A stretch of DNA of 64,000 nucleotides from Salminus brasiliensis (lineage: Eukaryota; Chordata; Actinopteri; Characiformes; Bryconidae). The position numbers and the translations under genes are program-made. The stretch covers positions 22,137,282 to 22,201,281 of the forward strand of contig NC_132893.1 of NCBI RefSeq assembly GCF_030463535.1, given 5' to 3'. This document shows positions 54,489 through 64,000 of this stretch, piece by piece (within the stretch, counting starts at the first letter, position 1; each line of letters begins with the position of its first letter). The notes beneath the pieces are model-generated. The model was not told the DNA's origin. It was given only the letters and a program-made list of their open reading frames with translations, and searched no databases.

Positions 54489-54778
54489 ATTGAGCTGTGT
54501 AGCAGCGGAACTGAATGATGGTCCTCCATCCAGTACATTTGGGATGAGTTGTGGAGTTGGTGATGAGGTGGGGTGGTGATTATTCAACATCCTGACCTCA
54601 CTAATGCTCTTATCACTGAATGCAATGAAATCCTCACAGCAATGCTCCATAATCTAGTAGAAAGCTTTCCCTAGACAGTAGAAACAGTTACTCCAACAAA
54701 AGCAACATGAACTCTTCTTTAAAAGAAGCGATGAGCAACGAGTGTTCCAAGTGTCCCAATACTTTTGTCTATATAGTG
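54489..54778 (-). mobile_element. Family A copy 12 (-), right part lost
   Basis: It enters at attgagctgtgtagcagcgg, with ggtggggtggtgattattca and the full left terminus gtgtcccaatacttttgtct and atatagtg before TA. It abuts the old 'gggctgcacaatg' repeat (54341-54420), suggesting insertion into or deletion against it. Confidence 0.78.
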
Positions 54779-55339
54779 TATATGCATGATATACACTACT
54801 ATTGAATGTATAATCACTTTTAAAGTGCTATCATATTTATTTTACATTCAATAATGACATATACAGTGCAGACATCTTTCTTAATAAGTCATGTTAATTG
54901 GTAATAGTAATAATAATAGTTAGTTTTCTGCTTCTAGATTTGATCTTACTTCTAACATTCTAACATACAAATGCTAAGAAACCAAGTTGCAAAGAATGAA
55001 CATAATACAGTCACTGTACACATCTCTCTGCATCCAAATGAATGAAAAACATCTCCTTGGATGTTTGTTTACGTCACAGTTAATAGCTCTCTTAACTGCA
55101 CTAATTCCACTTAATCTCTTTACTTTGCGCAGTCTTTTCAGTGTACTTCAACTGTGCTTCACCACAGGACCACTGTCAGCTGGATAACTGTGGTTGGCAG
55201 ACTGTTCTGAATTAGGTTAATATCGACTGCTTAACCCTGTTGCAATATGTCTCTATAGTAGTACGGTGTCTATACAGTACAGTCTTAGTGTGTGTGTATT
55301 TCAGTTTAAGCCTTGTGAAGGGTCAGTCCACCAGTCGCT

Positions 55340-55760
55340 GACGTCAAACTTAACCACCAGGTCACCATCATTCTGTCATAACAGTCCAGTGGAAACACAA
55401 ACTCAGTCAAATCCCACACTACACTTCAACCCATATCTCAGCCCCCCACCCCTATTTCAATCCTCGGTATAACCTCAACCCCATTCAACATTTAAAATCT
55501 CTTGACTGTACACTAACTTCACACAGTTTTACACTGCAACCCAAACCACCCTAAAAAACCTCTAAAACTGCTGCTAGCACCACCCCAATCGCTGTATCCA
55601 TCCTGCACGCCCCTCTAAACCAATCCAATTCATAACCCGTCCAATGCCATGTAGTCTATAACACCCCAATTCAACCTGTAATGCCCCTCATGCCCCCTCT
55701 ATGACCCTTAACCAGCCTAGCATGACACCCTATTACTCCTACTGCAAACCCTGTCTGTCG
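55340..55760 (+). repeat. C-rich, G-depleted degenerate tract
   Basis: The plus strand is strongly C/A/T-biased, with repeated words like aaccccattcaaca, caccccaattcaacc, caccccaatcgctg and ccaatccaattcataaccc. It suggests an eroded tandem repeat of a unit near aaccccaattcaa, or sustained strand-asymmetric composition. Confidence 0.5.
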
Positions 55761-57339
55761 CCGCCAATACCACAGTTCAGGCTGGCCATGCAATATTGAT
55801 ATGCACATACACTTGTACGTGCCACCAGTTCCTATAACCTGCCCAAAAGCTCTGGCAATCTTGTCGCTCCATGCAACTTTGTTCCCCTGAAAGATAAGAG
55901 ATACCAAATGTAAACACAAAACAAACAAACCAAACTAAAAACCTTTTAAAAAACCTCAATCCCGTTATACGTTTCTTTGTTTCCCAACCATGCCTTTAAA
56001 TCCCCCCTGTTCATGGTCATGGAGAAACTTAAGAGTGGTCTGACTGACAGGATGTGTGGTCATGGAGACGCGGGTCACTGGCCCTGGTTTCTGTGAAGCA
56101 GTTTTATCTGCTGACCGCTAACCTTCTTAACCTCAGTCCGTGACAGGATCCACGTCCTTCTCCCACAACAAAGGCTGGATGCCAAGGAGGAGACATAGAG
56201 ATGATGATGCATGCACATGAGTATGCGTGTGTGTTCAGGGGTTGTACGAGCTAGTGTGTAAGATGATTAGCAGGAAGTGAGATAATTCTCTGGTTTCCCT
56301 TCCTGTCAGGACTGTTCTACACTACTAAGATTGGGTTCCATCTCCTTTAGCAGCTGCTAAGCCTGATCGCCTCTTTCTGATCCTCAAAGCTGCCTTTAGA
56401 CGCATAGAGCTAAACACGATATCCCTCCAGACCATTTTCATTGAGCCGGAGACTTACAGTGGACTCGTCACTTCAGGAGAAACATCTTCTGGTACCTTCA
56501 CACAGTAAAGCTAGCAGAAACGTAGGCTATAGCAAGAAGCTACAGAATTTGAAAAGACAACATACTGCTAGTTATGCTGGTTTGTTGTAGAGGATAGCAT
56601 ATTGTTCAAGTACACCGTGTTTAAGACTGATCAATTTAGACTACACATGTCTACACAAGTTCCTAATTTAAACACAGAATGTCAATGAAAGATAACAAGC
56701 TAAGTACAGGGTCTTCAAGCGGCCAAGACCCGTAGTTCTGGTTAACTGATTGTTATTGTACTGTTCACTTTTTGTACTGTTTTACTTTTATTTAACAGAT
56801 GTAGGCGTCACATCACTAGCAGGATTGCATTAACCAGTAGCAGGAGTGTTAGCAGATTTCCCTCTGTAGCTCTGTAACACTGGGTCCCAAGAGACAGTAG
56901 ACAATAGTAGCGGCCTCCTGGAACCTACAAAGCGTCTCTTCACTGCTCTGTGTCTGACAGGGATCCAGTAACAGGAAGGATGGGTGGAGGCCTGGCTAGC
57001 AGGGTCACATTTCCACCCCCATACTGTGTAGATTAGACTAAAACCAAACCACAAAAGTGACCACAATAATCTGCGAATCTCACAATTAATTCAGTGCAAA
57101 TGATACTACTACATAATGAACTGTTTATGAAATGGAGTAAGAAGTGTTTGAACTGCTTTGTTGAAGGGCAACACTTACTTTAACGCTTCAGTAGTATGTA
57201 ATGCATAAAATCGTTCACCTCCTCCTACTTACAGTCCATATATGGAACATGAACTGCGATCCATTTCGAATTCACTGTTTTTCTGATGTCTCAAAAATAT
57301 TTAAAAAACTCACGAACTTCCGTCCATTCATCCACAGTT

Positions 57340-57460
57340 AGCCCCGCCCACTCCTATTGTGGTTCTCAGGAGAGCTTCGGCACTGAACGCATTTTGAATG
57401 AGGCGCAACAGAGGACAGCCAATCAGAACAGAGCTCATTCATCTTATGTCTGAGGTAAAG
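57340..57460. mobile_element. 'gccccgcccactcc...ccaatcagaacagagctc' repeat
   Basis: The second half matches 41685-41745 (cagccaatcagagcagagct and catattattcatgagcccacc) in order. This makes an interspersed family likely. Only short parts are preserved. Confidence 0.4.
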
Positions 57461-58099
57461 GAACTGTAACAGAAACATGCTGTTTACTTTTTAGAGATAA
57501 ATGTAAACTAGTCATGTAAACATGAATTATGACCGTATTTGAAACATAAAGCCACACAAATATTATTAGTGGAGCTCAAAAAACTTTCATTCATTCCCGC
57601 AAAATAAAAAAAGGTTGTGATGATATCAGGAATGTTTATATGGTGAACTGACAGCTCAATTAAGAGCAATAAAAATAACATATCCTACTAAGCTTAGCCT
57701 ATTTGCTCATGACATTCAGCTACTGAACACAACAATACGACAGTAAGCTATCAGTATCATCAGTATACAGCAACAAGTCATTCAGGGCCAAGCTGAATTC
57801 TACATGTGATGACAGAGAATGTCACCACTGATAAGACTGTCCCACCATTTCTACCATCAATCTTGAAGGTCAGCCACCTGGGAGCTGTTTACAGAGTTTG
57901 TGAAGCTGTTTACAAATTTCTCCAAGCCTTTCTTAGCTTTTCTTGGCTGTAAGCTTTGTTTGGAAAGTTGTCTGTAGACTAATCATTCAACGTCCCAAGA
58001 CTCATTCCAGCTAGTAAAAGAGATACCACAAAGGTTAGCTGAATACGTATAGAGCACAGTCACGAATACGCACAGATGCACTCTGCAACAGTCAGCTTC

Positions 58100-58560
58100 T
58101 CAGCCTTAATCCATCAGAGCGTGGACACTTCCTCTATCTCAGTTCGGGCCCTGCGTGAGTCCTCCCTCTAAATGAATTACTAGGCCCCAGGCTAAAAGAG
58201 GAACAGAGTATGAGAAATGTATTTATTTATTTTGTGGCATTATCGAGGTGATCTGGGCGCAGTGGAATTGCTGGGCGCGTGAATGCCAGAGCTTATCAGG
58301 GAGTGGCAGGCAGCTGGGAGGGGAAGTGGAGAAGAGAGGAGAGGAAAAGCCAGAGCGGACACGCTTCCTGGAGATCTGCTGCAGTCTTTAACCGTCCAAT
58401 TTCTCTTGTGCTCCCTCTCTCTCTTTGAAATTTAAAAGAAAACACGTTTCAGAAAAATGCTGCTGAAACGGTGCGATTTAGTAACGTCCTGCACACCAGG
58501 GAGAAAAATACAGTGGCTTTGAACCCATGGTGTTACACTATCCCTCCCGGACACTGTCAG
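58100..58560. promoter_or_regulatory. Candidate non-coding regulatory element
   Basis: A 450-bp stretch lacks repeat signatures, has balanced composition and several CpGs (gatctgggcgcagtggaatt, gctgggcgcgtgaatgccag), and carries a GATA-type word (gcttatcagg). No long ORF is present. This is the kind of sequence that often proves conserved between fish, but conservation cannot be judged from one genome. Confidence 0.25.
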
Positions 58561-59850
58561 CAGGTATAAACACACGTTCGCCAAGTTCATTTTTGCTTTT
58601 CAATCTCAGCACTTGGTTCTAACAAAACTGGCAAGATGTCAGCATGCCCTCCCTCACCCTCTATTGTCTCTAGCTCTCCATACCTCTCTTTCTCTTTAAT
58701 GCTTAAACGATTTTAATACACTTAAGGCGAGTTAGTAATGACCGCAATAGAGATAATGTGTACTGTCACTGTTAAAGCCTTTTTTTTTTATCCTGCTTTG
58801 ACTTTTACTTCATTACACACTGTTGTCACATAGTACATGGGCTTTTTTGGGGACCTTTGCGCTTCACAAACCTCCCTCAGGCACTCTGACAGATTATTTC
58901 TTGCCAATGTCACCCTCTGCTTGAACAACAGGGGTCTAGACCTCGATTTCTGCTAAGTATAATACTATAGACAAACTGAATTGAAATAAAATTGAAATGA
59001 TCAATTTCAATTTCAATTTTAATCATCAATCAAAGAAGAAGTGTTCAAAATGGCAATGGACATTTATCAATCTGGGTGGGCAAAACTGCCCCCTAAGGCT
59101 TTATTTAATTCCAGATATTTTCTTTTTTTTTAATCACTGAAATGAAGCAATGAGATATGCTGCAACGTATGTTGGCTCTGGTCTAAAATGTAGGGTTCTT
59201 CCAGTACACCACAATTTGCCTATAATCAACAATACCTATCACTCTAAATGAAATATTTAGGCCCTCCTTGAGCTAGGTGTGGGAAATTCTCCCTATTTCA
59301 TTCTCATACAGGGTTATGACGGAGCCCAACACTAAACACAAGCTGCGGTGGAGATTCTGATAATGAGGTCAGAGGTATCAGTTAACATAAGATCAGGTGT
59401 CAGTGCAGTCACCTTATCTGAAGCACAGAAAATGAGCAACTGGCTGTGCAGGCTAAGAAATAAGTAAGAACGAACCCAAACAAGACTTGGTGGCACTCTC
59501 TGAAGGTGGCATCCATACTACTCCTTAATAATAAGTCTCAAGATGTTTCCATAATGGAAGTGTATTGGGCCTTTACTCTTTGATGGTTACTCTGACTGAT
59601 TCCCACAAATATGTATGGTTCACAGCAGGTTGTACCAATGGGTTTTCCTATTTTTAAGCAGTATTGTACAATTTACGCACCATTAGTGTCCATCTTCTTT
59701 TGTTCAATGAATATAATATCCTTAAAATGAATTAACTTTGGTTTTAAAAGTATTTTTTATAGTTGTTAAGCTGTGAACAAAGAAATGAAGGAAGACAAAA
59801 TAGCATTCTACAGAAAAAAGGAAAAGGCTACAAGATCATATCCAATGGAT
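58560..59850. other. Non-genic stretch, nothing recognised
   Basis: AT-rich sequence with short T runs and a small palindromic patch of aattgaaat/atttcaatt words (58980-59030). I see no gene or clear repeat family. Confidence 0.4.
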
Positions 59851-60660
59851 ATGCCAGTGAGTACTGGTGAATCCATTATGAGGAAGTGCTATCATACCAC
59901 CCAGGCACTGCCTAGACAAAAGCCTTCCTTAAAAGCCCAAGAAAGGATCTTGTGATGTAAGTCACAAAGAGACCAACAACCCCTTCTAATGAGAGTTCAG
60001 TGGCTGAGACTAAAGTAAAGGTGCTCCGGCCAATGATATTAGGAGTCTTACAAATGACTGGCTAGAAACAAGCTATTACTAAAGTAAAAAACACACATAA
60101 TATGGACCTAGGTCTAATTCTGGGCTTGATTGGGGAGGGGGACAATTTATAACGTTGATTGTGCAATCACTTATAGGTTCAACAATTTATTGCTTTTCAT
60201 TATTTGTCTTGGATACAAACACTCAAGTGTCAAAGATCAGTGCTTTCTGGGGTCAAGCCATTTCACCATGCAGGAACACCTGCAAACAATGAGCCATTCT
60301 GGTAGGAGAAGGGTTTTAGCCTTGTAGGCCTAAAGTCAGAAGAGTCACAGACTCTCACCACTTGAAGCAAACCACAGACTAGCGATTTCAGAATCGGTTC
60401 TTTGGATCTCTCCCTGGCTTTAACAGCTGTCTGGAATTTGCCAGGACGTTTTGTGGTCAGAATCAGAAAAGACAACCTGCAGAAACATCACCATTCAGCA
60501 GGACAGTGATTCCAAACACAGGAAGGTGAATGTGAATGCGAATGAGCCCAGACCTCAATCCAAATGAGAATCTGTGTCACTATTTAAGAACTGTGGTCCT
60601 CAAGCATCATCCAACCAACCCGAACAACCTGGAGCAGATCTTGAGACTGATGTTAACTTA
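59850..60660 (+). pseudogene. Tc1-like transposon relic, plus strand
   Basis: An early transposase part is visible as ESIMRKCYHTTQALPRQKPS followed by REVTETNN-like sequence (gtcacaaagagaccaacaac). A late part has QQDSDSKHRK and SPDLNPNENLCHYLRTVVLK, then HHPTNPNNLEQ. This is the order of a Tc1 DDE transposase (helix-turn-helix part, second Asp, DLNPxEN). Stops and frameshifts are frequent. It differs from the relics at 6950, 23938 and 36105. Confidence 0.72.
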
Positions 60661-61165
60661 ATACTGATAATATATGAGGATGCTGTATTTTGTAAAACAT
60701 TAACCAAGCATTGTGTCTCTGTGTTAACTACATCTAAAATTATAATCACAGACTCTTACTCCCTCTCTCGTGCACTTCCTGTCACTCTGCTGGTAAATAA
60801 TGCATGCTGCTCCTACCTACAGTTTTGACTGCACAAGGTTTATTTATGCTGCTAAGTGGTCGTACAAGTCCAAGGTCGATAGAATGAGCTGCTAGAAAAG
60901 CTGAACAGCATGGTCTCATCACTATATAACAAAACCATTACCACAATGTCTGTTCTCAAGAGGAATTATGGAGCCATTATGGTTTAGATGACCAGCAGAT
61001 CACCTCCTGCTAACAGCATGGTGTTGCCAGAAGGATGTCTAAAGCAGGACATCTTGAAGGCCCTGGCACTGTTTGCCTTGCATCCCATCTACATAATAAA
61101 CACTGCGTGATCACAGAGATCAAGTCTTTGATCAACAAGAGTAATTATGAAAGAGATCTGATAGG

Positions 61166-61224
<59 letters not shown>

Positions 61225-61234
61225 TGTGTGTGTG
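61166..61234 (+). repeat. (GT)n microsatellite
   Basis: About 33 GT units with one A and one T interruption. Confidence 0.92.
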
Positions 61235-62599
61235 AAGATGAGAGGAGACCCTCAGAGGTTTGCTCTCCGTTCCTGAGGGACTGTGGACCTTCCTTCATCT
61301 CAGATTCTCACAGGCACACAGAAGCACTTCCATAAAAGGAACAAAGACCCCCTCAAAACTGAATACACCTGTTTTTCACTATGGGCACATGTGTAACAGT
61401 TCCTGGTTTGCTTTGATATAATAGCAGTATAAAACTCTTTATATACTATTAATTTGACTATTTTGGTAAAATAAATAATTGTCTCCATAACTGTAATATG
61501 AAAGATAAACGCAGCAGTGCTTTATTTAAAGTGTGTTTTTTATTGAATAAATTGTAGTTTTTATTGAATGAATCTGATTGAATGAGGAGTTCAGTAAAGG
61601 AGCCACCTGGGAAATTACTACATAGTCAAACACAGGACTGTGAGCAATGAAGAACAAGAGAACTGATGCTCGAAACATACATAAAATAAATGAGAATATA
61701 ATAACAGTTATGAAAAGTGTCTGTATGATCTTATTCTGAAATAATAAACTATTTTAATGGAAGAAAACATCCAGTGCAGCAACAATTTAAAATCTGTAAC
61801 CTTTTTTGGACTAAAAAGTTTGAAGAAGCATTTTTTCAACCTTAATCTCTATCTGCTGCATCTATATTTGGTTGCTGATTACCACAGACAACAATGTTCA
61901 CTTTCCCAGAAAACCTGACTCAAATCACACTAAAAACAGAAGCCAGTGGGCAGCTGTAGCATTTCTGTTCTTTTATTAAGCACCTAAAAATAACTGAATG
62001 TACTGTCTAAGGCAATTGACCAGAACATGTAGGCTGAAATATGTTGAGTGACCACTTAAATAAGTAAACACTGTATTGATTAAGAATGATACCAAAAATC
62101 AAATATATATATTTTTGCAATAAATATTGTATAATGACAATGGAATTTAGCTTTGACTAATGAAAAGCTTAGAAATTGGGTTAGAGTATTGTCTGATACT
62201 GCTGAGTATCATGGACGTGGTGCTAATTAATACTGAAGTAAAATCACTATCTTTGTAAAACTAATAATTCCAGACTGTCACAGAGTATTCCCACCATAGT
62301 TTCATTTTAAACAGCCATAAACCAAAAGTAAGGATGTGGTGGGAGTTTATTTTTCCACATGGTTTAGCCAAAATGTAAAATAGTTCCACATTACAGTGTT
62401 TTGTTACCCTGTTACCCTCTGAGAACGTTCTATACTGTTGTGGGCTGTGGTGAAAAAGAGAGTTTCAACACAGGGGTAAAAACAAAGGGTCGGAACTGGA
62501 CAGGGCTCAAAATAGCTTAACCAATAACCATTACCATTAATAACTTAATATTGAGCAATACTACAGAAGAACCATTTTCGTTCCATAAATAACTATATT

Positions 62600-62778
62600 T
62601 GTAATAGATGTGTGAGTGCGAAGAACTTACCAAAGGGCTGAAGAACCTTCCCTTGATGTAAAGGTTCTTCACATTCACACATCTCTATTAAAATCTGTTT
62701 TTTTAATGAAACCAAAAGTGGTTCTTCTGTGGCATCACTCAAAGAACCATTAGAAGCTTATTAATTTTTAAGAGTGCA
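62600..62778 (+). mobile_element. 'aaaggttct' hairpin MITE
   Basis: agatgtgtgagtgcgaagaa and cccttgatgtaaaggttctt, then cacattcacacatctctat, make an inverted pair (gatgtgtgagtg / cacattcacacatct). It closes with gtggttcttctgtggcatca, aaagaaccattagaagctta and tttttaagagtgcag. Related fragment at 5970-6075. Confidence 0.6.
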
Positions 62779-63057
62779 GTAATGATACATATATGATATG
62801 GTTAGAATTGATTACTGTGGAAAATGAATACTGGTAAAATTTCGAATTTTCTGTATTGATAAGCCTCAATATTTCAATGTATTTGACAACGTTAATCATA
62901 ATATTAAATTTTTCTGAGGTGTATTTTTTGAGAATATGCTCAGAAAAACCAAGTGATGGAATTTTTACCATTAAGGATAAACCTGAAGTGAACTGCTTTG
63001 TGCTTTTTGCAGTGTGTGCCATATCTAAAACCACATAAGCATATACATACACGCAGG

Positions 63058-63083
63058 CACACACATACACACACACACACGCA
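63058..63083 (+). repeat. (AC)n microsatellite
   Basis: About 12 AC units with T and G interruptions. Confidence 0.8.
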
Positions 63084-63161
63084 CAAATGCTTAGGGCTGA
63101 ACAGCGCAGTGTGTAAATGTGAAGTGATCACTACAGTCTGTTTACCTCCTCCTCCTGCAGA

Positions 63162-63496
63162 ATGGCCTCCAAATTCGTTGCCTTATTTCTCGAATCACGG
63201 CAATTTGAACAGACAGCCGAGGACAAACTCGTGAACCCGGGTGCCATGCTGAAAGAACTTGGGTGAGCAAGTTCCTCACGCCGCCTTCCGACATCAATAA
63301 ATAATATTTCAGATGTTGCACTTTAAGGTGTTTTATTTATTTATTTTCAACCTCTCTTTTTTCATTCTTCAGGAGCTCAGTTAACCTAAGCTCAGTCAGT
63401 TTGTGTGGATCGAGTGGCATGAGCTTTGCCTTAATTCTGCCCCCCGAAATAGAAAGCTCACTCAGGGGACTGCGCTGGCCGTCCGCTGCCGCGTGA
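63162..63496 (+). CDS. Candidate two-exon ORF, unidentified (74 codons)
   Basis: ATG at 63162 lies one base after a strong acceptor-like site (tacctcctcctcctgcag|A). The frame reads MASKFVALFLESRQFEQTAE, then DKLVNPGAMLKEL, to a donor GG|GTGAGC at 63262/63263. A 110-bp intron ends in a long pyrimidine tract (cttttttcattcttcag) at 63372. The split codon GG+G continues open as SSVNLSSVSLCGSSG and MSFALILPPEIESSLRG to a TGA at 63494-63496. Without splicing the frame ends at 47 codons. I do not recognise the protein and see no domain. It could be an internal or alternative exon pair of a gene starting beyond the window, a lineage-specific gene, or chance. Confidence 0.25.
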
Positions 63497-63599
63497 CTTT
63501 ATCACCTCCCAGCAGGTTTCTCCGAGACTGTGCCTCCCCTTGCAGCCTATCACACACACACACCCCAAACCTCAGCACTTCAAACAGAGACGTTGCAGG

Positions 63600-64000
63600 A
63601 AAATAGATATCATGGCTAATTTATTCGAGCTTAATGATGGAATTCCAAAGCCACGGTTTCACATGGCGAAGAATCCTTTGAAAGCAATTTTCTCACTGTT
63701 ATATCAATTCCCTGCTACCTTGGCGACATATTAGGCAATATAATGTGCACTGGCTTTGGCGTATAATGTCCTCGAGCTTTAGCATAATCTAAGTGTTTCG
63801 GCCTGGAAAACCCTTTATAATACAGACTGATTTAGGTGTCTCCTCTGTCTTATCAATGTGCAGGAACACGTCAAAAATACCAAACTTGGAAAATTGTTTT
63901 GCAAAATTTCCTTGCACTTCCTTTCTACCCAGTTCATATGGTCCGAGAAAATAGCTGAAACACCAGTACGAGTCCCCAATCCACCTCTGTAATACGAGTA
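63600..64000. promoter_or_regulatory. Candidate non-coding regulatory stretch at right edge
   Basis: The 400 bp look non-repetitive, with balanced AT/GC words (tttattcgagcttaatgatg, gtcttatcaatgtgcaggaa) and no clear ORF or transposon phrase. It could be a conserved non-coding element; this is an impression only. Confidence 0.2.

Larger units (their letters stand above)
54779..58100. other. Non-genic block 54.8-58.1 kb: contents
   Basis: It holds a C-rich, G-poor tract (55340-55760) and an old 'ccccgcccactcctatt...gccaatcagaacagagctc' repeat (about 57340-57460). The rest is unremarkable. Several short minus-strand ORFs with hydrophobic N-termini (55777-55959, 56830-57066) have no supporting splice or family evidence. 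Confidence 0.45.
60660..63160. other. Non-genic block 60.7-63.2 kb: contents
   Basis: It holds (GT)n at 61166-61234, an 'aaaggttcttc' MITE at 62600-62778 and (AC)n at 63058-63083. The segment 60830-61110 reads like decayed repeat sequence, but I cannot assign it. 61490-62590 has no recognised feature. Confidence 0.45.

Noticed and set aside
55777..55959. Minus-strand ORF with hydrophobic N-terminus (FLVWFVCFVFTFGISYLSG)
   Set aside because: It derives from an A/C-rich low-complexity stretch on the plus strand and has no family or splice support.
56830..57066. Minus-strand ORF starting MWSLLWFGFSLIYTVWG as possible esam signal exon
   Set aside because: There is no donor in the required phase 1 position that I could find, and it is far from the gene; hydrophobicity is likely chance.

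Overview
This is a vertebrate nuclear window, almost certainly from a ray-finned fish. Two genes with typical intron-exon structure encode recognisable orthologues of human FEZ1 and ESAM. The rest is AT-rich, full of microsatellites, and populated by teleost-style DNA transposon relics and tRNA-derived SINEs. The repeat families look like those of ostariophysan fish (characins, catfish, carps); that finer placement is inference.

Layout. 1-2000: unassigned sequence with two weak exon-like ORFs and a Tc1-like 3' end. 2030-2450: GC/CpG-richer promoter and probable non-coding first exon of fez1, with a 17-codon upstream ORF. 7714-25840 (+): fez1, nine coding exons that join in frame to a 394-residue protein, with repeat-laden introns and a poly(A) signal at 25815. 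29595-32925 (-): esam, six confident coding exons (Ig V, Ig C2, transmembrane segment, cytoplasmic tail ending in the PDZ ligand GSLV), plus a phase-compatible candidate first exon at 35239-35296; together 422 residues. The two genes are convergent, tail to tail, with about 4.65 kb between stop codons. 35300-64000: a long stretch with no recognisable gene, holding transposon relics, microsatellites, a C-rich strand-asymmetric tract, and a few stretches that look non-repetitive enough to be regulatory. A spliced 74-codon ORF of unknown identity lies near the right end (63162-63496).

Function. Fez1 is a neuronal kinesin-1 cargo adaptor and Esam is an endothelial tight-junction adhesion molecule. 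They share no pathway; the proximity is inherited synteny (both map to 11q24 in human). No CRISPR, operon, functional tRNA/rRNA gene or prokaryote-like system is present. The most unusual material is repeat biology: a dozen copies of one non-autonomous TA-flanked element, a palindromic TTAA-ended MITE family in four copies, a near-complete Tc1-like element with roughly 90-bp terminal inverted repeats inside a fez1 intron, two same-strand deleted Tc1 copies bracketing the first Ig exon of esam, and splice sites of both genes built into (GT)n microsatellites.
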